64,000 nucleotides of DNA. It comes from Marinagarivorans algicola. GTDB taxonomy: Bacteria; Pseudomonadota; Gammaproteobacteria; Pseudomonadales; Cellvibrionaceae. The translations under genes and the position numbers were made by a program. Shown piece after piece: positions 1-8,450 of the stretch. The notes under the pieces were generated by a model. It was not told the DNA's origin and did not search any database. It worked only from the letters and a program-made list of their open reading frames with translations. The stretch spans positions 1-64,000 of the forward strand of contig NZ_LGAK01000013.1 of assembly GCF_001292705.1 (NCBI RefSeq), read 5' to 3'. The number at the start of each line of letters is the position of its first letter. Positions within the stretch are counted from its first letter, which is position 1.

Positions 1-215
1 TTCATCAGCACCTTGTTGAGAGATTTTTTTGGTTCGGCTGAATAGTTACGATAAATTTTAATGAAAGAGCACGACTGAGTCAGGTTGAACAAATGCTTCC
101 GATAACGATATGCAAGATTAGATTTTTTAGGATATAAAACCGAAGAACGCAAGGTTACACAGGATTTGAGTAGGCGATTTAATGATTCATGAGTGTCTAA
201 CTTCGGTACCCCTGA

Positions 216-239
216 ATGAAGGTATGAAGGTATGAAGGT
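216..239 (+). repeat. Three tandem 8-bp repeats (ATGAAGGT) at a start codon
   Basis: ATGAAGGT occurs at 216, 224 and 232. Each unit supplies an ATG in a different frame. The first two ATGs read Met-Lys-Val and then hit a TGA that overlaps the next ATG, while the third opens the YdcF-like gene. The GAAGG of the first unit (218-222) lies 9 nt upstream of the ATG at 232 and can act as its ribosome binding site. Confidence 0.85.
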
Positions 240-804
240 ATTAGCTGTTCTTGCTCATCTTATGTCTAGTGATTGCGTGCTCGATGATGAATCGATCGCT
301 CGAGCTGAGCTCGCAATACATAAATTTAAACAATACGTTTACCCATTAATAGTAACCAGCGGCTGGGCCTACAGATCCGATTGCTCAACGCCAATAGCCG
401 ATGTGCTGGCTAACTATATTAGCAGCCACTCTATTATCCCATCTCATAAGATCATAGCTGATACCCGTGCTCGTGATACAGTCGGCGATGCTTATTTTTT
501 ACGGAAGCTAGCGCATGAGCGTAATTTTACAGAGATCACTGTAATAACTTCTGATTACCATGTTAATCGATCGACTGTCATTTTTAAGAAAATATTCTGC
601 AATACCGCTACGATTAAAGTGCTGGGCGCGAAGACGTGCCATACGCATGATTCTAAAATAATGAGCCATGAACAGCAATCAGTTCAGGCTTTTGAAAATA
701 CCTTTAAAGATACTGATTTTCATCAGCTTGAATCAATTTACCAAGTGATGGTCACAAAACACCCTTATTACAATGGTGATCGCTTCGATAAAATACGGTT
801 TTAA
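232..804 (+). CDS. YdcF/DUF218-like protein
   Basis: This 190-residue protein has the layout of the DUF218 (YdcF/SanA/ElyC) family, an alpha/beta fold whose members include envelope-linked and nucleotide-binding proteins of mostly unknown reaction. Visible family elements are a first hydrophobic strand (residues 2-10), VTSGW at 41-45, an acidic/Arg stretch at 77-86 (where the family has its E..S..T motif) and ITSDYH at 105-110 followed by N and R, equivalent to the family's T-S-x-x-H-x-x-R. There is no signal peptide or membrane segment, so it is probably cytoplasmic, as described for YdcF itself. The start at 232 is the only in-frame ATG of three tandem repeats and has GAAGG 9 nt upstream. 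It stands alone, with degQ 203 bp downstream. The substrate is unknown. Confidence 0.75.
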   Translation: MKVLAVLAHLMSSDCVLDDESIARAELAIHKFKQYVYPLIVTSGWAYRSDCSTPIADVLANYISSHSIIPSHKIIADTRARDTVGDAYFLRKLAHERNFTEITVITSDYHVNRSTVIFKKIFCNTATIKVLGAKTCHTHDSKIMSHEQQSVQAFENTFKDTDFHQLESIYQVMVTKHPYYNGDRFDKIRF

Positions 805-921
805 TCTGCATGACGATTAGTGTGTCTAGCTGAGCGAGAGCGGGTTAGATTCTATTAGTCAGTTTGACGTTTAGAGTCTGAATGTTAATTGATACAGTGC
901 CTTTTTTAAACCTAAGAGTGT

Positions 922-950
922 GAACTTTTACACAGTGGCTGAGTCTTTAA
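922..950 (+). promoter_or_regulatory. Possible sigma-E (AlgU/RpoE) promoter of degQ
   Basis: GAACTT at 922-927 and TCTTTAA at 944-950 are separated by 16 nt, close to the sigma-E pattern GGAACTT-N15/16-TCtAA. The site ends 57 nt before the degQ start. Periplasmic proteases of this family are known envelope-stress targets, which fits, but the match is by eye only. Confidence 0.4.
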
Positions 951-1007
951 ATTTCACCTAACGCCCATACTTTAGGGGCTTAACTGGATGACGGAGAGCC
1001 GTAATTT

Positions 1008-2351
1008 ATGAAGTACTTTATTGCCTTATTGTTAACCTTGAGTGCCGGCCTGAGCGTCTATGCCTCGCCTGCATTAGCCTTGTGGCCTGCAGCTGATGGA
1101 GACGGTAAAGCCCTGCCAACTTTGGCGCCTATGCTAGAAAAAATAAATCCCGCTGTGGTCAACATTGCTACTTATAGCTCGGGAAATAATGAGAACCCTC
1201 TTTTACGAGACCCTGCTTTTCGGCGTTTTTTTAATATTCCAGAACAGCCCGAGCGACGCGAGCGTAGCGCAGGCTCTGGTGTAATTATCGATGCGAGTGA
1301 AGGTACGGTTGTCACTAACTACCATGTTATTAAAGGGGCCGATGAAATACAGGTATCACTCACTGATGGCCGTACTTTTAAAGCCGAGCTGGTGGGCTCG
1401 GACCCAGAGGTTGATATTGCAGTATTAAAAATTAGTAGTGATGGCTTAACCGAAGTAAAACGGGCTGACTCAGAAGTATTGCGCGTCGGTGATTTTGTAG
1501 TGGCCATTGGTAACCCTTTTGGCCTAGGTCAAACTGTGACAACAGGTATCGTCAGTGCATTAGGTCGCACGGGCTTGGGTATCGAGGGGTATGAGGATTT
1601 TATTCAAACAGATGCATCTATTAATCCCGGTAATTCCGGTGGCGCATTGGTCAACTTAAAGGGTGAGCTTGTAGGAATTAATACGGCGATTATAGCGCCA
1701 AGTGGCGGTAATGTAGGTATTGGTTTTGCTATTCCTATGAATATGGCAAATGTGAGTATTGAGCAAATTTTGCACCACGGTGAAGTGAAAAGAGGTCAAA
1801 TAGGCGTTGGCATACAAGATGTTACGCCCGAGCTGCAAAAGGCATTTGATTTGGCTAATGGGCAGCAAGGGGTGTTGATTACTAATGTTAGCGATGGCTC
1901 CGAAGCTGATAAAGCAGGCCTATTGCCTGGCGATGTTGTGATTGCCGTTGACGGTAAAGAAACCAGTAGTGCAAGCCAGTTACGCAACCAAATTGGTATT
2001 CGTCGTATTGGTGATAAAGTAAAAATCACATTAATTCGTGAAGGTAAAAAACACACTATGAAGGTGAAGGTGGGTGACCCATTAGCAGGAGCTAACGGCC
2101 AATGGCATCCATTATTAGAAGGCGCTAGTTTTGAGCAAGATAAAGAGGGTTACGGCATACTGATTAAGCAATTAACCCGCGATAGTAAAGTTGCTCGCGC
2201 AGGCTTGCGTCCAGGTGATGTGATCATTGGTGTTAACCGTATGCGCACGCAAACTATTCAGGACTTCAAAGGTGCTTTGCAGCGTAGTCAAAAACAAGTA
2301 TTACTGCATGTGCAGCGCGGTATGGGCACGTTTTATATTGTGATTCAATAA
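1008..2351 (+). CDS. degQ: Periplasmic serine protease, Do/DegQ (MucD) family
   Basis: This 447-residue HtrA-type endopeptidase and chaperone degrades misfolded proteins in the periplasm. A Sec signal peptide covers about residues 1-24. The trypsin-like domain carries the triad His106 (TNYHV), Asp136 (PEVDIAVL) and Ser210 in NPGNSGGAL, with AIGNPFG at 167-172. Two PDZ domains follow: the first at about 260-355 contains GVLITNV, the second at about 380-445 contains GLRPGDVI. Length and domain order match DegQ/MucD. Its loop between the N-terminus and His106 is short, which favours DegQ over DegP. The start has an upstream GGAGAG at about 993-998. A sigma-E-like promoter precedes it, and there is no algU-mucABC cluster beside it. 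Confidence 0.93.
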   Translation: MKYFIALLLTLSAGLSVYASPALALWPAADGDGKALPTLAPMLEKINPAVVNIATYSSGNNENPLLRDPAFRRFFNIPEQPERRERSAGSGVIIDASEGTVVTNYHVIKGADEIQVSLTDGRTFKAELVGSDPEVDIAVLKISSDGLTEVKRADSEVLRVGDFVVAIGNPFGLGQTVTTGIVSALGRTGLGIEGYEDFIQTDASINPGNSGGALVNLKGELVGINTAIIAPSGGNVGIGFAIPMNMANVSIEQILHHGEVKRGQIGVGIQDVTPELQKAFDLANGQQGVLITNVSDGSEADKAGLLPGDVVIAVDGKETSSASQLRNQIGIRRIGDKVKITLIREGKKHTMKVKVGDPLAGANGQWHPLLEGASFEQDKEGYGILIKQLTRDSKVARAGLRPGDVIIGVNRMRTQTIQDFKGALQRSQKQVLLHVQRGMGTFYIVIQ

Positions 2352-2406
2352 TAGCTATTGCTCGTATTGAGCATACTACAATTGTACATAAGTACTATTG
2401 GTAGCG

Positions 2407-2437
2407 ACTCATACCGGTACGCGTTACCGGTATGAGT
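2407..2437. terminator. Perfect 13-bp stem hairpin after degQ
   Basis: ACTCATACCGGTA (2407-2419) and its exact complement TACCGGTATGAGT (2425-2437) flank the 5-nt loop CGCGT. It lies 55 nt after the degQ stop. There is no T-run on either side, so it may be a Rho-independent-like or mRNA-stabilising hairpin, or a protein-binding palindrome. The pairing is certain; the role is inferred. Confidence 0.6.
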
Positions 2438-2460
2438 AATAAATATCACAGCTATTCAGA

Positions 2461-2570
2461 GGTGCCGAAATGGGGCGTTAATAAATCATTAGCTGGGGCA
2501 CTCAAGCTACCCAAGAGCGCTATTTAATGCTCTCAGTACTTCAATGTTCAAGAAATAACGCATCGGCACC
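2461..2570. other. Candidate structured intergenic element (closed multi-branch fold)
   Basis: An outer stem pairs 2461-2468 (GGTGCCGA) with 2563-2570 (TCGGCACC) and continues after an internal loop with GCGTTA (2475-2480) against TAACGC (2556-2561). Inside sit two small hairpins: TAGCT/AGCTA (2490-2494/2505-2509) and AGAGC/GCTCT (2514-2518/2529-2533). It contains no gene. It could be a small RNA, a short mobile repeat or chance. Confidence 0.35.
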
Positions 2571-2656
2571 CTACAGCGGTGAGGATTGTCAGCTTGGCTA
2601 AATAGTGACGAAATATTGACCATCGATAGGAGAGGTCAGCAGGCGCCTACGGTACT

Positions 2657-3337
2657 CTAAGGCTTTTTTATCATTTTTGCTCGTTTGCGGTTGGGGTAGC
2701 AGGCTTTGCACAATGGGCATACGGTGCCGTCACATCCGCGGGCAGTGCAAAACTCGCGGCCATAAAAAATGATTTGTAAATGCAGTTTATTCCATTGCTC
2801 TTTTGGGTAAAGACGCTTTAAATCCTTTTCGGTTTGTACAACATTTTTGCCGTTGGTTAAGCCCCAGCGTTGAGCTAAGCGGTGAATGTGAGTGTCCACG
2901 GGAAAGGCCGGCACACCAAAAGCTTGCGCCATGACAACACCGGCGGTTTTATGACCGACCCCTGGTAGCTCTTCGAGCGCCTCAAAATTTTGTGGTACTT
3001 GACCATTATATTTTTCGACAAGTATCTGCGACAACACGCTAATGGCTTTTGACTTTCGTGGTGATAAACCACAGGGTCGTATGACTGCTTGAATCTCTTC
3101 CACAGGAACATGTTGCATATCAAAGGGGTTATCGGCTAATTGCCACAGTAGCGGAGTAATTTTATTTACTCGCTCGTCGGTGCATTGTGCCGATAATAAA
3201 ACGGCAACTAATAAGGTATAGGGGTCTTGGTGTGTTAAGGGTACTGGCGTTTCGGGATAGTGTTTATTGAGTGTTTTAAACACGAGATCGGCGCGCTCGG
3301 TTTTGGTTAAATTGGGTGTGCTTGATGGTGTTGTCAT
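2657..3337 (-). CDS. nth: Endonuclease III (DNA glycosylase/AP lyase)
   Basis: This 226-residue base-excision repair enzyme removes oxidised pyrimidines and cleaves at the abasic site. The helix-hairpin-helix reads LPGVGHKTA (124-132) with the catalytic lysine Lys130, and Asp148 lies in VDTHIHR. The C-terminal cysteine cluster is unusual: Cys197, 202, 207, 210 and 213. The canonical iron-sulfur ligand pattern is Cx6Cx2Cx5C, which would need a Cys at 204; that position is Gly here, while Cys202 and Cys210 are extra. The cluster may therefore be ligated in a different register. In enterobacteria nth ends the rnf operon, but here it follows dapC on the same strand, 73 bp apart. Identity is firm; cluster status is open. 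Confidence 0.93.
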   Translation of the reverse strand: MTTPSSTPNLTKTERADLVFKTLNKHYPETPVPLTHQDPYTLLVAVLLSAQCTDERVNKITPLLWQLADNPFDMQHVPVEEIQAVIRPCGLSPRKSKAISVLSQILVEKYNGQVPQNFEALEELPGVGHKTAGVVMAQAFGVPAFPVDTHIHRLAQRWGLTNGKNVVQTEKDLKRLYPKEQWNKLHLQIIFYGREFCTARGCDGTVCPLCKACYPNRKRAKMIKKP

Positions 3338-3410
3338 AAAAAAATATCAATGATCAATGAGTGAGGAGTATCGCTGAATGTTTATGATACACCTGCGTGT
3401 GCAATAGCGT

Positions 3411-4607
3411 TTACAAAGATTCAATAAAGTCTTTAATGCGCTGAGCTGCTTCAATACATTGCACAACAGGCGCTACCAAGGCCATGCGTATATGGCCTGC
3501 ACCCGGATTGCCGGCGACCCCAGTGCGCGCTAAGTACTGCCCTGGTAGCACAGTAATATTTTGCTGGGCAAATAATCCTTGTGCAAAGTCAGTGTCATTG
3601 ATTGGTGTTTGAGGCCACAAATAAAAGCTCGCCTGTGGAATGGTGACGGGCAAAACAGGGTTTAAAATACGGGTGACTTGGGTGAATTTTTGGCGGTATA
3701 AGTCTCTATTGGCTTTAACGTGCGCCTCGTCTTGCCAAGCGGCAATGCTGGCCAGTTGTGTCGGGATTGAAAGCGCGCAGCCGTGATACGTACGGTACTT
3801 CAAAAATGTCGCTAGAATATCGGCATCGCCTGCAATAAAACCCGAGCGTAAACCTGGTAAGTTAGAGCGCTTAGAAAGACTATGAAAAACCACTGCACGC
3901 TTAAAATTATGGCGTCCGCTATGACTGCAGGCTTGCAATAGGCCTATGGGGGGGTGTTCTTCGTCAAAGTATAGTTCGCTATAGCACTCGTCACTGGCAA
4001 TAATGAAGTCATATTGCTCGGCAAGGTCTAAGGCTTTTGCTAAATAGGCTTCGCTCATCACAGTGCCGGTTGGATTGCCTGGACTGCATAAAAATAATAA
4101 TTGGCAGTCTTGCCATGTACTGGGGCTAACGCTATCTAAATCAGGTAAAAAGCCATTGTGTGCTGTGCAATCTAAAAATACAGGCTCGGCGCCGGCTAAA
4201 ATAGCAGCGCCTTCGTAAATTTGATAAAAGGGGTTGGGCATCAGCACTTTAGGTGCTTTTTGTGTACGATCGATCACTGCTTGAGTAAAGGCAAAGAGTG
4301 CTTCGCGAGTGCCTGCAACGGGTAAAACCTGACTATCGCTATCAAGTGTGTGCTGCAAATGAAAACGCGCACTTGCCCACCGTGAGATTGTGCTACGCAG
4401 TTCGGGTAAGCCTTTTGTTGACGGGTATTGGGTTAAGGCTTTTAAGTTGCTACTTATCGCTTCTAGCGCAAAATCAGGTGGTGTGTGTTTAGGTTCGCCA
4501 ATACTCAATGCAATATGCTCGAGGTGTGCCGGCGGTGTTATGCCTGCTTTTAATGCGGCAAGTTTCTCGAAGGGGTAGGGCTGTAGAGCATTGAGGGCTG
4601 GATTCAT
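3411..4607 (-). CDS. dapC: Succinyldiaminopimelate transaminase
   Basis: This 398-residue class I/II PLP aminotransferase converts N-succinyl-2-amino-6-oxopimelate to succinyl-DAP in lysine and peptidoglycan precursor synthesis. Visible elements are SIGEPKH (35-41), SPGNPTG (175-181), the Asp/Tyr pair in ASDECYSE (204-211) and the Schiff-base lysine Lys246 in SLSKRSNLPG with Arg254 nearby. The family and the glnD-dapC order, known from Pseudomonas, identify it; by sequence alone related aspartate/alanine aminotransferases would be the alternative. It starts 50 bp after glnD and is probably co-transcribed with map and glnD. Confidence 0.88.
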   Translation of the reverse strand: MNPALNALQPYPFEKLAALKAGITPPAHLEHIALSIGEPKHTPPDFALEAISSNLKALTQYPSTKGLPELRSTISRWASARFHLQHTLDSDSQVLPVAGTREALFAFTQAVIDRTQKAPKVLMPNPFYQIYEGAAILAGAEPVFLDCTAHNGFLPDLDSVSPSTWQDCQLLFLCSPGNPTGTVMSEAYLAKALDLAEQYDFIIASDECYSELYFDEEHPPIGLLQACSHSGRHNFKRAVVFHSLSKRSNLPGLRSGFIAGDADILATFLKYRTYHGCALSIPTQLASIAAWQDEAHVKANRDLYRQKFTQVTRILNPVLPVTIPQASFYLWPQTPINDTDFAQGLFAQQNITVLPGQYLARTGVAGNPGAGHIRMALVAPVVQCIEAAQRIKDFIESL

Positions 4608-4657
4608 AGTGCTGTCTTTATATCTTCAGTAGTGGCTGCGTGGTGTGAGTGGAAATC

Positions 4658-7363
4658 TTAAAGCGAGGCTTCAACTTCTTGATCTAATGCTTGGCAAATC
4701 GCTTTTTGTAATGCATCACCGGTTGTTTGGTTATTAATAGTATTGCCATTGGCATCGGTAATAAAAAAGATATCCTCAACTCGTTCACCCAGAGTAGAAA
4801 TCTTCGCGTTACACACCAAAATATCATGATCTAAAAATACTTGGCCAATGGTTGCCAGCAAGTTATGACGATCGGGGCTAATTACTTCTAATGTTGTGTA
4901 ATTAGCGCCTTCAGCGGTTTCCATTTTAGTGCGTGTAGGTATAGGGAATTGCTTCAATAAGCGTGGCGTACGTTTTTTGATAACATCAGAGTACTCTCCT
5001 TGAATCACATGCTTAAGTTCTTCGTGGAGTGCATCAAGAATTTTTTGCTCTTTAGTACTGCCTTCTTCGACAGGTTGATCATTTTCGTCTAAGACATAAA
5101 AGGTATCAATAGTATGACCGCTGTCAGAGTTGTAAATGCGCGCATCATGAATATTTAACCCCAATTGCGCAAAGACGGTTGCCGCTGCTAAAAACACATT
5201 ACCTTGATCGGGCATGCGAATAAAAATTTGAGTAGCGCCGCCCCATTGTAAGGTGGTGTCATCACGGACTAATATTAAAGGTTTGTTGTGATCCGATTGC
5301 GTATTGTGTTCAATAATAGCTTCGGTTTGCCAAGCAATATCAATATGCCCTTCGCGGACAAAGTACTCACTGCCCATATCTTGCCAAAGATCTTGGGCTT
5401 TTTGTAAATCAACATTACGATCTTGCAGTTTATTTAAGGCATGTTGCTTAGTTTCTTCTATGTATTCGGCTTGATCAAGTGTGTTTTCGAGGCCGCGTCG
5501 TAAGGCGCGCTTTGTTTCGGTATACAGTTGTCGCATCAGGCTCGCGCGCCAACTGTTCCAAATGTCGGGGTTGGTGCCGTTCATGTCAGCGACTGTTAGC
5601 GCATAGAGATAGTCAAGATTGCGCTGGTTGCCCACCTTTAATGCAAAGGCGTGAATAACATCGGGTTCTGAGGTGTCTTGTTTTTGCGATACATAAGACA
5701 TCAGTAAATGGCTTTGCACCAGCCAAGCTAACAGCTTGGTATCATTACTCGTAAGACCATGGCTTTGACCAAACTCTATAGCATCTTGTGCTCCGAGTGT
5801 CGAGTGATCACCTCCGCGGCCTTTACCAATATCGTGAAATAGCCCAGCTAAATAAAGAATTTCAGGCTTGTTTATGCGCTTTAAAATATGCGCAGCAATG
5901 GGGAATTCTTGTTCGGCACTGGGCAGCGTAAAATGTCGCATTTTTTGAATGACCAATAATGTATGATCATCAACGGTGTAGCGATGAAATAAATCGTGTT
6001 GCATTTGACCGGTAATTTTACCAAAGGCCGGTAAATAGCGACCCAATATATTATAGCGCTTCATACGTTTAAGCTGTGTGACTAGGCCGCGCTCAACTTT
6101 AAACAATTGTAAAAAAAGCTGCTTATTAATAGGGTTTTGTCTAAATTCTTCATCAATTAAAAAGCGACTTTCATTGAGCAGGCGAATCGTGTTGGTACGT
6201 ACACCCTTAATACTAGGGTTGTTACCCAAGAGCACAAAAATTTCGAGTAAAGCTGGTGGGTATTCTTTAAAAACATTATTGTGTATGACTTCAATGTAGC
6301 CATCGCGCAATTGAAAATTGTCATTGAGCGGTTGTATGTTTTGTGCATTTTGATAGTCGTGAATTTTTTCGTTCAAACTTTGCAATAAAACATCATTGAG
6401 TTCTCGCAATGCTAATACCGCACGATAATAGGTGCGCATAAACTGCTCGACAGCAAGCCCTTTATCGCTGTCTTCGTAACCAAATAAACTGGCAAGTTCG
6501 CGCTGGTATTCAAATAGCAAGCGCTCATCGGCGCGCCCAGCAACATAATGCAGTGCGTAGCGAATTTTCCATAAAGTGGCTTCGCAGGTATTTAGCACAC
6601 CGTATTCGTACTCGGTAAAAAAGTTCTTATTCTGTAGTTGTTGCAGCGTTTTAACACCGTAGTAGCGTTTGGCAACCCAGTGAATCGTTTGGATATCTCG
6701 CAGGCCGCCGGGTGATTTTTTGATGTTGGGCTCAAGATTGTATTCGCTGTCGTTGTGCTTTTTATGGCGATCAATTTGCTCTTGTAATTTGGCATGATAA
6801 AACGCGCTAGCGGGCCAAATATGATGCACATTGGTGAGGGTGTGTAGTTGGTCGCGCAGCGCATCACTACCGCATAATCGCCGACAATCTAATAGATTGG
6901 TCGCAACGGTAATATCATTTTTGGCCAGTTCTACGCACTGTGAGAGCGTGCGCACACTACTGCCGATATCAAGGCCAATATCCCAACATAGGGTAATAAA
7001 GGTTTGTAGCTGTTCAGAATATTTTGTCTCGGCACTATCATCTAGCAAAATAAGGATATCAACATCTGACTTCGGATGTAGTTCACTGCGCCCGTAGCCG
7101 CCTACAGCAATCAGGCTGATGTCATCATCAAATGTATTTTGATGCCAAGCGTAGTGCAGCAGTATATCGACAACGTGAGCGCGCTCGGCAATCAAACTGC
7201 GCACATCTTCGCCTTCTAAAAATCGATTATCTAGGTGTTCGTTAATTCCAGCGATAGCGTCTTTGAAAACTTTAATCAAAGGTTGGCGCGTTAAATTTTT
7301 GCGGAATAAGCGCTGATTGAAACACAGAGGTTGGCAGGCGTAAATGGGCACAGAGTGAGTCAT
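4658..7363 (-). CDS. glnD: Bifunctional uridylyltransferase/uridylyl-removing enzyme (PII sensor)
   Basis: This 901-residue glutamine sensor uridylylates PII under nitrogen limitation and removes UMP when glutamine is plentiful. The nucleotidyltransferase motif GGYGRSELHPKSDVD spans about 88-102 and supplies the metal-binding Asp pair. The HD hydrolase domain has FHDIGKGRGGDHS starting at about 509. Two ACT domains close the protein, at about 725-800 and 825-890. An in-frame extension upstream would lengthen the protein by 38 residues inside map. I chose the ATG at 7363 because it overlaps the map stop codon as ATGA, a typical translational-coupling junction, and gives the normal family length of about 890-900. 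Confidence 0.95.
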   Translation of the reverse strand: MTHSVPIYACQPLCFNQRLFRKNLTRQPLIKVFKDAIAGINEHLDNRFLEGEDVRSLIAERAHVVDILLHYAWHQNTFDDDISLIAVGGYGRSELHPKSDVDILILLDDSAETKYSEQLQTFITLCWDIGLDIGSSVRTLSQCVELAKNDITVATNLLDCRRLCGSDALRDQLHTLTNVHHIWPASAFYHAKLQEQIDRHKKHNDSEYNLEPNIKKSPGGLRDIQTIHWVAKRYYGVKTLQQLQNKNFFTEYEYGVLNTCEATLWKIRYALHYVAGRADERLLFEYQRELASLFGYEDSDKGLAVEQFMRTYYRAVLALRELNDVLLQSLNEKIHDYQNAQNIQPLNDNFQLRDGYIEVIHNNVFKEYPPALLEIFVLLGNNPSIKGVRTNTIRLLNESRFLIDEEFRQNPINKQLFLQLFKVERGLVTQLKRMKRYNILGRYLPAFGKITGQMQHDLFHRYTVDDHTLLVIQKMRHFTLPSAEQEFPIAAHILKRINKPEILYLAGLFHDIGKGRGGDHSTLGAQDAIEFGQSHGLTSNDTKLLAWLVQSHLLMSYVSQKQDTSEPDVIHAFALKVGNQRNLDYLYALTVADMNGTNPDIWNSWRASLMRQLYTETKRALRRGLENTLDQAEYIEETKQHALNKLQDRNVDLQKAQDLWQDMGSEYFVREGHIDIAWQTEAIIEHNTQSDHNKPLILVRDDTTLQWGGATQIFIRMPDQGNVFLAAATVFAQLGLNIHDARIYNSDSGHTIDTFYVLDENDQPVEEGSTKEQKILDALHEELKHVIQGEYSDVIKKRTPRLLKQFPIPTRTKMETAEGANYTTLEVISPDRHNLLATIGQVFLDHDILVCNAKISTLGERVEDIFFITDANGNTINNQTTGDALQKAICQALDQEVEASL

Positions 7364-8136
7364 AATGGCAAGCTTTCTTCTTTGCGCGTGGTAAACACTT
7401 CGACGCCGGTAGCTGTAACGCCCATGGTGTGCTCCCACTGGGCTGATAGGCGTCCATCTTTTGTTTCTACGGTCCACTGGTCTTTTTTAAGCTTGGTGGC
7501 GGCCTTACCGAGATTAATCATTGGCTCAATGGTAAACGTCATTCCTTCTTTTAAGGTAAAGCCAGTATTGGGTTTGCCATAGTGCACAATTTGAGGCTCT
7601 TCGTGGAAGACTTTACCAATGCCATGACCACAGTATTCACGCACAACGCTAAAATGGTTTTTTTCGGCATGCTGCTGAATAACATGGCCAATATCACCTA
7701 GGCGCACGCCGGGCTTGACCATCTCTATACCCATATATAAGCACTCTTGAGTGACTTTACACAGACGATCGGCAAACGCTGGCACCTTGCCGATATAAAA
7801 CATTTTACTGGTATCGCCGTGGTAGCCGTCAAAAATAACCGTGACATCAATATTAATGATATCGCCTTCTTTTAATGTTTTTTTCTCGCTAGGAATACCA
7901 TGACATACCACTTGGTTAACTGACGTGCAAATAGACTTAGGAAAGCCCTTGTAATTGAGCGGGGCGGGAATCGCATTTTGCACCTGCGTGATATAGTCAT
8001 GGCAAATTGTATCGAGGTGCGCCGTTGTGACGCCAGGCTTTACATATTCGCCAATCATTTCGAGTACTTCGGCGGCCATGCGGCCTGCAACGCGCATTTT
8101 TTGGAATTCTTCGGGGGTTTTAATAGTAACAGTCAT
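7360..8136 (-). CDS. map: Methionine aminopeptidase, type I
   Basis: This 258-residue dinuclear-metal enzyme removes the initiator methionine from nascent proteins. Ligand regions are visible: NIDVTVIFDGYHGDTSKMF around the two Asp, GHGIGKVFHEEP with the His, TIEPMIN with the first Glu and the last Glu in SAQWEHT. A longer reading frame starts at 8175, but MTVTIKTPEEF at 8136 matches the family N-terminus and has AAGG 9 nt upstream. Its stop overlaps the glnD start (ATGA). In many gammaproteobacteria map faces rpsB; here the divergent neighbour is mpl. Confidence 0.95.
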   Translation of the reverse strand: MTVTIKTPEEFQKMRVAGRMAAEVLEMIGEYVKPGVTTAHLDTICHDYITQVQNAIPAPLNYKGFPKSICTSVNQVVCHGIPSEKKTLKEGDIINIDVTVIFDGYHGDTSKMFYIGKVPAFADRLCKVTQECLYMGIEMVKPGVRLGDIGHVIQQHAEKNHFSVVREYCGHGIGKVFHEEPQIVHYGKPNTGFTLKEGMTFTIEPMINLGKAATKLKKDQWTVETKDGRLSAQWEHTMGVTATGVEVFTTRKEESLPL

Positions 8137-8450
8137 GGTAAACCTTGATATTTGGCTTGGTCCATCCAAGCACACTCTAAAATAAAATCGCGTACATTTT
8201 AAACGACTTGACCTTGCTTAGCACGTTTGGGGCACGCTTATTCCTATCTATTGCACCAGCGATGGCTGCGGGTTAAGGCACAAAGAGCGATAAAGCACTT
8301 TATGGTAAGCTCGCCGTTCATGCCTAGGGGCTATTTTTAGTCCTAGTTCTAGGCGCTATTTATAGTTTTATAGTCAATGTTTATCGTTCAATGTACACCT
8401 TATTATTATCGGTTGTACATCGATCAATCACTCTTCAACAGGGCATCAGT
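8137..8450. other. Intergenic region between map (-) and mpl (+)
   Basis: These 314 bp must contain the divergent promoters of map and mpl; I could not place -10/-35 boxes with confidence. Two inverted repeats are visible: GCCTAG (8322-8327) with CTAGGC (8349-8354), and the longer pair at 8391-8420 listed separately. No gene is seen. Confidence 0.5.
8391..8420. promoter_or_regulatory. Inverted repeat 30 nt upstream of mpl
   Basis: ATGTACACC (8391-8399) faces GGTTGTACAT (8411-8420), nine paired bases with one extra T, separated by 11 nt. It ends 30 nt before the mpl ATG, so it could be an operator or a leader hairpin. No known regulator motif was recognised. Confidence 0.3.

Noticed and set aside
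7364-7477. 38-residue N-terminal extension of GlnD
   Set aside because: It lies inside map, is not protein-like for the family, and the ATGA junction at 7363 explains the start.
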